A stretch of DNA of 64,000 nt, from contig PLCN01000002.1 in the NCBI GenBank assembly GCA_003134785.1, positions 372,219 through 436,218 on the forward strand. Reading direction: 5' to 3'. The DNA is from Spartobacteria bacterium. GTDB taxonomy: Bacteria > Verrucomicrobiota > Verrucomicrobiia > Chthoniobacterales > UBA10450. Positions 35,280 to 43,198 of the stretch are shown piece after piece; positions within the stretch are counted from its first letter, which is position 1; every line of letters starts with the position of its first letter. The translations under genes and the position numbers were made by a program. The notes below the pieces were generated by a model, which was not told the origin of the DNA, did not search any database, and worked only from the letters and a program-made list of their open reading frames with translations.

Positions 35280-36923
35280 TTACTTCCAGCGAAGGATGTA
35301 ATACTTCTCCGCAGAGACGTCGCCAAACGCGAAAGGGAGGGGGCCGAGAACATCCATGTAAAAACCGGCGCCAATCGCCTTGCTCATGGTGGAGACGCAA
35401 GGAAACACCGGCAGCTCGATTACCGTTAGGCGTTCAGCCTTGTCCTTGGGAATCGGGATGAGGTTCGTGTTATTGAACGGCAGGACCATCAAGTCGCCGC
35501 TGCGGACTTGGGAATGCGCCGAATCGAAAGCGCGTAACCCGTTTGCTTGCGCATAATACTGGAAGCCCCAATGGCCCTGAAACCAAACGGTCACGGCCGA
35601 AGAGTTGCCAAACGTCTCTTTGATCGTCATTGCGGCAGCGCGAGCCGAGTTGGCCAGGTGATAATCAGCGAGCGAGACCAACAATGAAAGCAAAGCCGCG
35701 GTGGCAAAAGGCCAAACCAGTTTCGTTGAAGAAGAAGCGACTGTTTTGATCCGCCGCAGGAGAAGAATGGCGACGGCCGGGGCCATCGGGAGGATTGAGC
35801 GCGCGTTAACGGTCCAGTTCAGAATGCAAAACACGAACGTCCCCCAAACCCAAAGGAGGAGCAAGAGAGACTCAGCGTCCTTATGACGCTTCCAGTCTGG
35901 AAGAGGAAGGGCCAACACGACCAGACCGCCAAGAAGAAGGAGACTCCACTGGAGGGCGATTCCGAGCCGGGTCGGACTACCGGCATAGGTCGACCAGTTT
36001 CCTAACATAACCCAGGTCATAACCAGCAAGACGATCACGGCAATTCCCGCCCACCTTGACCTCCTCCGCCAAAGTACTGGCGCCAGGAACAGAGCGATAA
36101 CACAACAACCCCCAGCGAAGCCAGCCGCCGTCAGCGTTTTAAGGAACAAACCGCTGATCGTGCGAGTTTCCATCTGGTTCGTATAACTAAAAGCGTCGAG
36201 CAATAGTCCGCGGCCATATAAGGCGTGAGTCCAGTGCTCATAGAGTAGAACAATTACGAGGGGAATGAAAAGGTAAAGAAGCCACCAACCAATTCGGCGT
36301 TTCCGGACAAGAGAATAAGCTAATAAAAGCGGAATTAAAGTTACGCCGAAATACTTTGCCATGACACAAGCTCCTACAAGAAGCCCGGCTAAAGACAAAG
36401 TGAGTGGTTGATCGTTGTCCAATCCTCGTATCCAAACGGCCACGGCCCAAACCCACAGAGCGACCATCAACACGTCACACATCACGGTAGTGCTTGAAAC
36501 CAGGAAGACCGGAGTGAATAGCGTCGCAAGCGCTGCCTGGAAAGGACGATCGCAGAGGTGGCGCGCTAACTCGTACGTTCCTAGGACCACGGCAATCGCC
36601 TGGGCCAGGAAGCCGAGATGAAGAGCGAATTCATTTTCGCCAAAGATCGACCCGATCACGGCGATGTAAGCGCAGGCAAGAGGTGGATTCTTGGTTACTT
36701 CATGCATGGGCATGGTCGAGCCATACCAGTTCACCTCGAACCCGTACGGATTCCACCATTGCGTTTGCATGTGGCGGCCCGCCCAGACAAAGAGTGAATC
36801 ATCGATGTGGAAGGCCTTGTCGGCGAACGGTAGAAGACAAGCCAGCGTAATTATCACGAGAATGACTCTCGGATAACGCGCCATCCAGGGGATCGATCGT
36901 GCCGCGGTGTTGTTATCCTTCAT
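35280..36923 (-). CDS. GT-C membrane glycosyltransferase, GT39-like
   Basis: 547 residues with about 11 helices. The first loop reads ADKAFHIDDSLFVWAGRHMQ, where DD/DE is the probable catalytic acid and metal site, and later MHEVTKNPPLACAYIAVIGS, typical of ArnT/PMT-like proteins. The C-terminal soluble part is about 100 residues. The ATG overlaps the end of the gene at 36913-38124 by 11 bases. It is the last gene of a four-gene minus-strand operon (42015 to 35280) of polytopic proteins. Confidence 0.8.
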   Translation of the reverse strand: MKDNNTAARSIPWMARYPRVILVIITLACLLPFADKAFHIDDSLFVWAGRHMQTQWWNPYGFEVNWYGSTMPMHEVTKNPPLACAYIAVIGSIFGENEFALHLGFLAQAIAVVLGTYELARHLCDRPFQAALATLFTPVFLVSSTTVMCDVLMVALWVWAVAVWIRGLDNDQPLTLSLAGLLVGACVMAKYFGVTLIPLLLAYSLVRKRRIGWWLLYLFIPLVIVLLYEHWTHALYGRGLLLDAFSYTNQMETRTISGLFLKTLTAAGFAGGCCVIALFLAPVLWRRRSRWAGIAVIVLLVMTWVMLGNWSTYAGSPTRLGIALQWSLLLLGGLVVLALPLPDWKRHKDAESLLLLLWVWGTFVFCILNWTVNARSILPMAPAVAILLLRRIKTVASSSTKLVWPFATAALLSLLVSLADYHLANSARAAAMTIKETFGNSSAVTVWFQGHWGFQYYAQANGLRAFDSAHSQVRSGDLMVLPFNNTNLIPIPKDKAERLTVIELPVFPCVSTMSKAIGAGFYMDVLGPLPFAFGDVSAEKYYILRWK

Positions 36924-38124
36924 CGAGCGTTACTTTACTCGACGCCAACCGAACAGGCGCGCGTTCCTGAGGAAGTAAGTAGTAAACGGTCATGACGATG
37001 AGAATGGCGGCGAGGGGCATGAAGTTCCTGCCTTCTCGCAGCCAGCTAAAGAAAAGGCTGGAACAAAATAGCACAGGACCCAGGTAGAGCGCGAGGGATT
37101 GGAGGCCCCAGGGGAAGCTTCTCCATCCCAGCACGACGAAAGGAACGAATATTCCTACGGTGAAGAGAATCGGCCGAACCCATTGCAAATAATTATTCCA
37201 GTTGGTAGAAAGGTGGGTCGGGTCAACCCCGCTTATCGCCGCGTAACCCGGTGCAGCGGGAAGCACCAGGGCGCGGACACCGGCAACAAGCAGAATCACG
37301 CTTGCGAAAAGAACGACCGCCCGCAGACGCGAGCCGGGATCTCGCCACGAGAAAAGGAGGTAATAGCCACTCATCGCCGCAACCGTTTCCTTGGCCAGCG
37401 TACCGATCAAGACAACCAGGAACAGGTAAACAAATTGCTCCGTTTCCAGGAAGATAAATGAAAGGATAAACGAAAGGTGCGAGAGCGGATCGGTGGGTTG
37501 GCCGGCGTAATAACGAAAGCTAACTGGAGTAATCGCGGTCCAGATAGCCAGACAAAATAGGGCGCCACCGTGACGGAGAAAAAGCCGGGCGAAGCGGTAA
37601 ATGGCATACAACAGCAGAACCCCAAAGAGATTTCGATAGCTGTCGCGCGCGGTCGCAAAGTCGCCCGTAACCAACTCGACGAGGCGGATGAACGAATTCG
37701 GCAGAAACCTGTAACTATGAGGCAATGCGTCCGGCGAAAACGCCACGACCTGCTCATGCAAATGTTGCTGTAAAGCAAGGTTTGGCCCTGTTACATAGCT
37801 GGCATTGTCCACCAGCCAAAGGTGCAGGTAGTTGGTTAGTAACGCCAGGACAACGCACAGGAGCAAGGTGTCTCGTCTCTGCTTTCTGTCCGCCGTGCGA
37901 TCGAGAAAGTAGCAAAGACCAACGGCAGCGATCGCCGGCCCGTAAAGGACAACATACAAAACAAGAGGATCACGAGCATGAGCAGGTGCGGGCAGACCGA
38001 GCAAGACTGGCAACAAGCTGATAAGCGTAGCGAATAGGATTAGGCCCAAAGCTAGCCAGTTGGGACCTGATCTATTCGCAGAGGCGCCTTTAGGATCTTC
38101 GGGCTCCGTTAATTGAGTACTCAT
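36913..38124 (-). CDS. Polytopic membrane protein, probably GT-C-like
   Basis: About 403 residues from ATG 38124, with about ten membrane helices. No clear DE motif is seen in the first loop, unlike its neighbours; the loop contains VTGPNLALQQHLHEQVVAFS and FLPNSFIRLVELVTGD. The helix spacing resembles GT-C proteins, but the catalytic acid is not identifiable, so it could be a flippase-like or accessory membrane protein. It starts eight bases after the preceding stop and overlaps the next gene, so it is part of the operon. Confidence 0.62.
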   Translation of the reverse strand: MSTQLTEPEDPKGASANRSGPNWLALGLILFATLISLLPVLLGLPAPAHARDPLVLYVVLYGPAIAAVGLCYFLDRTADRKQRRDTLLLCVVLALLTNYLHLWLVDNASYVTGPNLALQQHLHEQVVAFSPDALPHSYRFLPNSFIRLVELVTGDFATARDSYRNLFGVLLLYAIYRFARLFLRHGGALFCLAIWTAITPVSFRYYAGQPTDPLSHLSFILSFIFLETEQFVYLFLVVLIGTLAKETVAAMSGYYLLFSWRDPGSRLRAVVLFASVILLVAGVRALVLPAAPGYAAISGVDPTHLSTNWNNYLQWVRPILFTVGIFVPFVVLGWRSFPWGLQSLALYLGPVLFCSSLFFSWLREGRNFMPLAAILIVMTVYYLLPQERAPVRLASSKVTLDEG

Positions 38125-38132
38125 TGGCGGAC

Positions 38133-40004
38133 CTATCTTCGGATCGTCTCGTAAAGATCTTGAAATTCGCGCTGGTTTGGTTTCAGTCGCAGAGCGGTTT
38201 CTATTTCGGACAACGCTCGCTCGGAATGGCCAGCTTCGAACAGCGCCCGGGCGTAGAGGTAATGCGTTTTGGCGTCGTTCGGGTCGACCTCCAGCGCTGC
38301 GCGAAGGTAGTTGCTCGCATTGTCCCACTGCTTCTCGGACAAGGCCAGGACGCCCATGTTACTGAGAGCCGCTTTGTGATGGGGGTCGGTTTGGAGGACG
38401 GCAAGGTAGTAGCCTTTGGCTCGAGACAGGTTCTGTTGTTGCAGCCAAAGGTTACCCAATGCGAGGTTGATCTCGGTGCTATCCGGTGCATAGGCGTGTG
38501 CGAGTTCCAGCTGCTCCTGGGCCAGCACCCATTGTTGGAGATCGAGGGCTTGCGATCCGGAGTTATAAGACTTGAGGGCCCACAAAGCCGGGTCGCGCTG
38601 CGGCCAGGTCACGAGAACCGCTACTGCCGCCAGGAGCGCAACGTAAACGGCGGCGAAGTTGATTCGCCCGACGGCGCAGTTTCCCCAAAACATCCAGAGG
38701 CCTGCCGCGGCAAACAATAGCAGCCCCGGCGCAGCGGCCAGACGGTAGCGTTCCGTCACAAAAACCGGCAGCACTGCCGCCAGGTGTAATAGGATTGCCG
38801 CCGCGATCCAGCGCGCCGTCGGAAATTGCCGGATGGAAAAACAAACACCCGGAATTGCCAAAGCGGCGACCAACCCGAAGTGCAGCCCGGGTAGAATGAC
38901 GCTACTGCCGCGAAGTTTGTCGATGATACTGATGTCGTCGTATTCGAACGCGTTCCAGAAGTTGGCTACCTTTCGGCCCATTAGCTTTAACCATCCGCGG
39001 AAGTTGCTGCGAATATAGGCTCTCGCTTTGGCCGACCAGTATTCGGACACTTCGGAGCGTTTCAAACTTCGGCCTGCGGCAGCCTCAGCGAGGTCGATCG
39101 AGTCCTTCAGCATTTCGGCCTGGCCCGCATGCAGGCCGGGAAAACGGGGATACCCGGTCGCGTCTGGATTATTTCCGAGCCAAAAGTTAATGCCGCTGTG
39201 CGCCGATAAGAAAACTGGGTCGCGCGCGACGAAGTAATTGTGAATCCAGCAAGGCGAGGTGCCGACGCCGAGGCCAAGAAAGAGCAGTGCGAGCGCGGTG
39301 CCGCGAGCTACCCAGGGCGAGCGTTTCGGCTTCTCTGACTCTGGTTTCAACAGCAACGCGGCGAGCAAGAAGGGCACGATGAATAGGATCGTGGCGATAC
39401 CTGTCGCCGTGATTCCAATCAGCGTTCCATAAGCCAGGCTCCGAAGCGGAGTAGGAGCTTGTTCGGTCCTTACCGTCTCCCAGACCAGGAGCCAGAACAC
39501 AAAGACGCCCCAGGCCGTGGGCATGAGAATTACGGAATACGCTTCCGCTGGAACAAAGAAGGCCCAGCCGACGGCGGCGAGGATACCAATCACTTGTGCG
39601 CGATAACCGACAGGGTGGCGTTCATCCCCGTTTCTAAAGACGCGAGTTGCGATCTTGTATAGGAGCGTTGCCGTTCCTGCATCGAGGCAGGCCTGGAGGA
39701 AACTCGGAACGAATGGGCTGTAACCAAAGAGCTTGTAAAGGAACGCGAGAAGATAGGCGTAAAGAGGAAGGCCATAGAAGGCGAAGTGTTCCGTGAGCCG
39801 TCCATGCAGAATCTGTTGCGCCCAATCGTCGTAGAAGTGCATGTCGCCGCCGCTTGGAAGAAGAAAGGGAGACGAGGTCAACCGCGCCAGCGAAATCAGG
39901 CGGACTAGAAACACGAAAGCGAAGACGTAGTGCACGAGGCCTGGCGAGCCACGCAACGCGCTGCCAAGATTCAGCCGCCGGGTAAGAGCTTGCGACCTGG
40001 TCAT
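38133..40004 (-). CDS. GT-C membrane glycosyltransferase with C-terminal TPR repeats
   Basis: About 623 residues from ATG 40004. The N-terminal region has about ten helices, with SGGDMHFYDDWAQQILHGRL in the first loop (acidic pair), followed at residues about 490-620 by three or four TPR units such as ALSNMGVLALSEKQWDNASN. TPR-tailed GT-C proteins of this kind are common in PVC bacteria; the TPRs probably bind a protein partner or acceptor. The ATG is one base after the stop of the DUF2079 gene, and the stop is eight bases before the next start, so all four genes look like one transcript. Confidence 0.85.
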   Translation of the reverse strand: MTRSQALTRRLNLGSALRGSPGLVHYVFAFVFLVRLISLARLTSSPFLLPSGGDMHFYDDWAQQILHGRLTEHFAFYGLPLYAYLLAFLYKLFGYSPFVPSFLQACLDAGTATLLYKIATRVFRNGDERHPVGYRAQVIGILAAVGWAFFVPAEAYSVILMPTAWGVFVFWLLVWETVRTEQAPTPLRSLAYGTLIGITATGIATILFIVPFLLAALLLKPESEKPKRSPWVARGTALALLFLGLGVGTSPCWIHNYFVARDPVFLSAHSGINFWLGNNPDATGYPRFPGLHAGQAEMLKDSIDLAEAAAGRSLKRSEVSEYWSAKARAYIRSNFRGWLKLMGRKVANFWNAFEYDDISIIDKLRGSSVILPGLHFGLVAALAIPGVCFSIRQFPTARWIAAAILLHLAAVLPVFVTERYRLAAAPGLLLFAAAGLWMFWGNCAVGRINFAAVYVALLAAVAVLVTWPQRDPALWALKSYNSGSQALDLQQWVLAQEQLELAHAYAPDSTEINLALGNLWLQQQNLSRAKGYYLAVLQTDPHHKAALSNMGVLALSEKQWDNASNYLRAALEVDPNDAKTHYLYARALFEAGHSERALSEIETALRLKPNQREFQDLYETIRR

Positions 40005-40005
40005 G

Positions 40006-42015
40006 CTAATTGGAGTGTTTTCCAACCGTAACCTTGAGGGCGCCCAGAGAGATAGCGGGAGCGAGTAGCGGGGTTGGTGCATTACGCTGACCTGACGTAG
40101 CGGCCCAAACTCGCTTGGTGTTATCCACGAAAAAGGCTTCAACTCCGTAATCTCCTTCCGGGATTCGCTCGGAAGGAGTGATGTGCCAGCTTTCCTGATA
40201 CGCCCCGCTCGTCGCTTCTGGCACGGACAAACCCTTTGAAATAATGATGGCATATCCCTGATTTTGTGACGTGAGTTTCAAGAACATCCAGGGAAAAACG
40301 TCTCGTGGGTCCTCGAAGGTCCAGTTCATCTTAACCTCTAGCCCTTGCTCGGTAAGCTCATCGCCCGACTTGGCGATACTGATAAGCGACGTTCCCGTCC
40401 CTATCTGAGCGATTGGGCCTGACGCGAGATTCACCGGGGGCACATCTGTCGCCGGTTTTCCTTGCCGAAGCAGCGTTAGTTCATTTGATGAGCTAGCGGT
40501 CCAGGAAGCGCGCCGCAGGAACTGATGCAAAAGCTGGTCGCTGGATGGAATCACGCGGGCATCGACCGTTTTCATGGCGGGATGATAGTAACCTGCTTCC
40601 GCGTCGAAGGTGGCGGAATCGTCATAGTCGATCAGAACGAAGTCCGTGGGTGGCGGCGCCTCATAGGTCGAGCGGCTCAATGTCTTCAAGCCTTTGAGGA
40701 CGTAATGGAGCGAATACAGTTTCTCGCGCATCGCCAGATGTGACAGATACGGAAGCGGCGCGAGAACGCTGGCATCCGATGGAATCTGGCTGATAAAGGC
40801 CGTTTTACGAAGGCGGTTCTGTTCTCCGCTGGTCCAACTCGTGGCGGCAAGGAATATGTCGCGGACGGGTCCCAAAAGAAATTGGGCCGCAACGCACGCG
40901 GCGATGACAAGAAAAGGTAGCGAGCGCCGGATGGGAAGCGGAACAGGCGTCCAGCGATCGACCCGGGCGGCGGCTTCCGCGAGCGCGATCCAAAACACCG
41001 GAAGAAGCGGAGCCGCGTAATGAAAGTATATCGTCCACTCCGAAGAACGCCAGGAAAGGAGGTGTTGAAGAAGGATTGGAGCGGCAATCAGCAGCCAGTG
41101 TGGCCTAACGAGTGGAAGGGTCAGAAAAGGAAGGAGAAGAGCCCAGAGCAGATTGCCATGGCTAAGGGATTGGACGAGCGCGGCGGAGATCCGGTGTGGC
41201 TGGGTGATCGCTTTTAGCAAGATATCGACGGCTGATGTGCCGAGCCGATCGTACAGAGCCAGGTAATCGATATTACCCGAGTTCAATGCGGGAGTGATCA
41301 GTTTGACGCAGGCGAGAAACCACAAGATCGACAGCGCCGTGGGCCAAAGATACCAGGCGCGCAACTCCGCCATAGGTCGCTTACGCTCAATGATGGCGTA
41401 CACGACGCAGTAGACGGCAACGATCACGGCCATGTTTTCTTTGCAAGCGAGGACAGCAACCAGCCAGATCCAATGCGCGCGCAGCGAGCCTCGAAGCCGC
41501 GCCTGAAACATAAGGAGCAGGAACGGCGCGGTCAGCGCTTCGGGGTGGAATTCGTGGAGCGCAATATAACCTGCTGCGGGCGTGATCAGCACGGCGCCGG
41601 CGAGGAGGAACGCCGATCTGCGATCAAGGCCGAGACGCCGCGCGATGCTGAATGCCACCGGACCCATCGAAGCCAGCGCCGCGTTTTGCACCACGACGAA
41701 GACCAATGGGTGGCGAAAGAGCAGAAAAAGAGGCGCAATCAGGAAAACGATCGGCTCGACATGGTTCCCGAGAAGCGGAACACCTTCGACCGAGACTTCG
41801 AACCGTCCGTGGATGAGTTGCCACAGGGCCTGAACGTAATAGGCGAGATCGAACGTCCGGTACTCGAAATTCGCCCAGCGGGCATAGGAAGTCCAGGTGC
41901 AGACGGTAAAGAAGATTAGCGCGAGGCCGAGAATGGCTGCTTTGCCGGAGTCAGCCGCAAGCGACTTGGTCGTGGTCACTGCCCATGCCTTATCCCCAGA
42001 GGTGCCGAGAGACAA
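40006..42015 (-). CDS. DUF2079 membrane protein, GT-C-like
   Basis: 669 residues. Near the N terminus is the DUF2079 signature YRTFDLAYYVQALWQLIHGR followed by LLGNHVEPIVFLIAP, then about ten helices and a C-terminal soluble beta-rich domain (residues about 430-669). DUF2079 proteins are polytopic and structurally related to GT-C glycosyltransferases; their substrates are unknown. It is the first gene of the minus-strand operon and diverges from the pilin genes 194 bases away. Confidence 0.87.
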   Translation of the reverse strand: MSLGTSGDKAWAVTTTKSLAADSGKAAILGLALIFFTVCTWTSYARWANFEYRTFDLAYYVQALWQLIHGRFEVSVEGVPLLGNHVEPIVFLIAPLFLLFRHPLVFVVVQNAALASMGPVAFSIARRLGLDRRSAFLLAGAVLITPAAGYIALHEFHPEALTAPFLLLMFQARLRGSLRAHWIWLVAVLACKENMAVIVAVYCVVYAIIERKRPMAELRAWYLWPTALSILWFLACVKLITPALNSGNIDYLALYDRLGTSAVDILLKAITQPHRISAALVQSLSHGNLLWALLLPFLTLPLVRPHWLLIAAPILLQHLLSWRSSEWTIYFHYAAPLLPVFWIALAEAAARVDRWTPVPLPIRRSLPFLVIAACVAAQFLLGPVRDIFLAATSWTSGEQNRLRKTAFISQIPSDASVLAPLPYLSHLAMREKLYSLHYVLKGLKTLSRSTYEAPPPTDFVLIDYDDSATFDAEAGYYHPAMKTVDARVIPSSDQLLHQFLRRASWTASSSNELTLLRQGKPATDVPPVNLASGPIAQIGTGTSLISIAKSGDELTEQGLEVKMNWTFEDPRDVFPWMFLKLTSQNQGYAIIISKGLSVPEATSGAYQESWHITPSERIPEGDYGVEAFFVDNTKRVWAATSGQRNAPTPLLAPAISLGALKVTVGKHSN

Positions 42016-42121
42016 GTTTATCAGGTGAGAGGCGCTAGATTATTCGGCTGGCCGCCCTCGGGACGTTTGAAAAGCCCGCGAGAGCCCCGGAGCATTCTAG
42101 AAATTGTAAAAAGCACCCCCC

Positions 42122-42138
42122 TTGGCATTAACACTGCT
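42122..42138 (+). promoter_or_regulatory. Sigma-54-like promoter before the pilin genes
   Basis: TTGGCATTAACACTGCT keeps the invariant GG and GC with the required ten bases between them (consensus TGGCAC-N5-TTGC). It lies about 70 bases upstream of the first pilin ATG. Type IV pilin genes are often sigma-54 dependent. Confidence 0.6.
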
Positions 42139-42209
42139 TTAGAGAGACCCAAATCCGCGGTCGATATCGTGGATCGCAGTCAAACAAACAAGATACAAGA
42201 AAGCAAAAC

Positions 42210-42608
42210 ATGTTAAACAAACTCAACAAACGCCGCGGGGGCTTCACCCTCGTGGAAATCATGATCGTAGTGGCGATCATCGCGTTGCTGGCGGCGATCG
42301 CTGTGCCCGGATTCCTCCGTGCCCGTAAACGCTCGCAAGCAAGCCGCGTTATCAACGACCTGCGCTTGATCGACTCCGCAGTCGACCAGTACGCGATCGA
42401 AAATAACAAGGCTAGCGGAAATAATGTCGCTGTCACCGATTGGACCAAGTACCTGAAGGCGGGCACCAATCTGTACGTCACCGGCAACGACATCATGGGG
42501 AATACGTACGGTGCGCAAACAGTGGATTCGCTGCCGAGGGTCCCAACCGCGACCAAGAACAACCTCTCGGACGTGACCGACAACACGTTCTGGTCGCCCT
42601 ACAACTAA
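42210..42608 (+). CDS. Type IV pilin-like protein 1
   Basis: 132 residues. The prepilin leader MLNKLNKRRGG is cut between Gly and Phe by prepilin peptidase, giving FTLVEIMIVVAIIALLAAIA with the conserved Glu at +5. The mature part is about 120 residues, without cysteines, and ends in NNLSDVTDNTFWSPYN. It assembles in the inner membrane into a pilus or pseudopilus fibre. It shares more than half of its sequence with the next gene, indicating tandem duplication. It is preceded by a sigma-54-like promoter and surrounded by glycosyltransferase genes, so it could be glycosylated. Confidence 0.93.
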   Translation: MLNKLNKRRGGFTLVEIMIVVAIIALLAAIAVPGFLRARKRSQASRVINDLRLIDSAVDQYAIENNKASGNNVAVTDWTKYLKAGTNLYVTGNDIMGNTYGAQTVDSLPRVPTATKNNLSDVTDNTFWSPYN

Positions 42609-42723
42609 GAATCTGACGATTCATTCTCCTGTCATTGGTTCGCTGGTGGCAGGGAATGAGTTGTGAGGAACAAACGCAAATTTGCCACCTCGCACTAATA
42701 AATAACAGAAAGACTTCCAAGCC

Positions 42724-43122
42724 ATGCTAAGAAAACTGACAACCAAACGCGCCGGCTTTACACTGGTGGAAATCATGATTGTGGTGGCGATCATCGCGCT
42801 TCTCGCGGCGATTGCTGTCCCAGGATTCTTGCGGGCCCGCAAGCGCTCGCAGGCTTCGAAGATCCTGAACGACCTCCGCCTGATCAGTTCGGCGGTGGAT
42901 CAATACGCCATCGAAGCGTCGAAAAAGAGCGGCGATTCGATCGACGTCACTGACTGGACCAACTACCTCAAGAAGGACACTAACCTTTATACGACCGGAG
43001 CTGATTTGTTCGGGAAGGCTTACGGCAACCAAACGGTGGATTCGCTTCCCCACGTCGACTCCACCACCAAGGCATCCCTCTCGGATGTGACGGACGAGGC
43101 CTTCTGGTCGCCCTACAACTGA
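42724..43122 (+). CDS. Type IV pilin-like protein 2 (paralogue)
   Basis: 132 residues, the same length as its upstream paralogue. The leader MLRKLTTKRAG precedes FTLVEIMIVVAIIALLAAIA, identical in the first 20 mature residues. The shared pattern continues as RARKRSQAS, NDLRLI, SAVDQYAIE and the end FWSPYN, with divergence in the middle (residues about 55-100), where surface loops are expected. The 115-base gap contains only a weak GG-N10-GC sequence, so both genes may be read from the promoter upstream. A strong terminator follows. Confidence 0.93.
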   Translation: MLRKLTTKRAGFTLVEIMIVVAIIALLAAIAVPGFLRARKRSQASKILNDLRLISSAVDQYAIEASKKSGDSIDVTDWTNYLKKDTNLYTTGADLFGKAYGNQTVDSLPHVDSTTKASLSDVTDEAFWSPYN

Positions 43123-43145
43123 GCGGTTCGGCAGATCACTAATGA

Positions 43146-43186
43146 AGAGAGCCCTTTCGGCAACGGAAGGGCTCTCTCTTGTTTGT
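43146..43186 (+). terminator. Rho-independent terminator after the pilin genes
   Basis: The perfect stem AGAGAGCCCTT / AAGGGCTCTCT (43146-43156 and 43167-43177) has a ten-base loop and is followed by CTTGTTTGT. It sits 24 bases after the second pilin stop. It implies that the following gene has its own promoter or is reached by read-through. Confidence 0.85.
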
Positions 43187-43198
43187 CACCCAGATGGA

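Noticed and set aside
42645-42661. Second sigma-54-like site between the pilins
   Set aside because: GG-N10-GC is present, but the flanking consensus bases are poor and the exact placement is uncertain.
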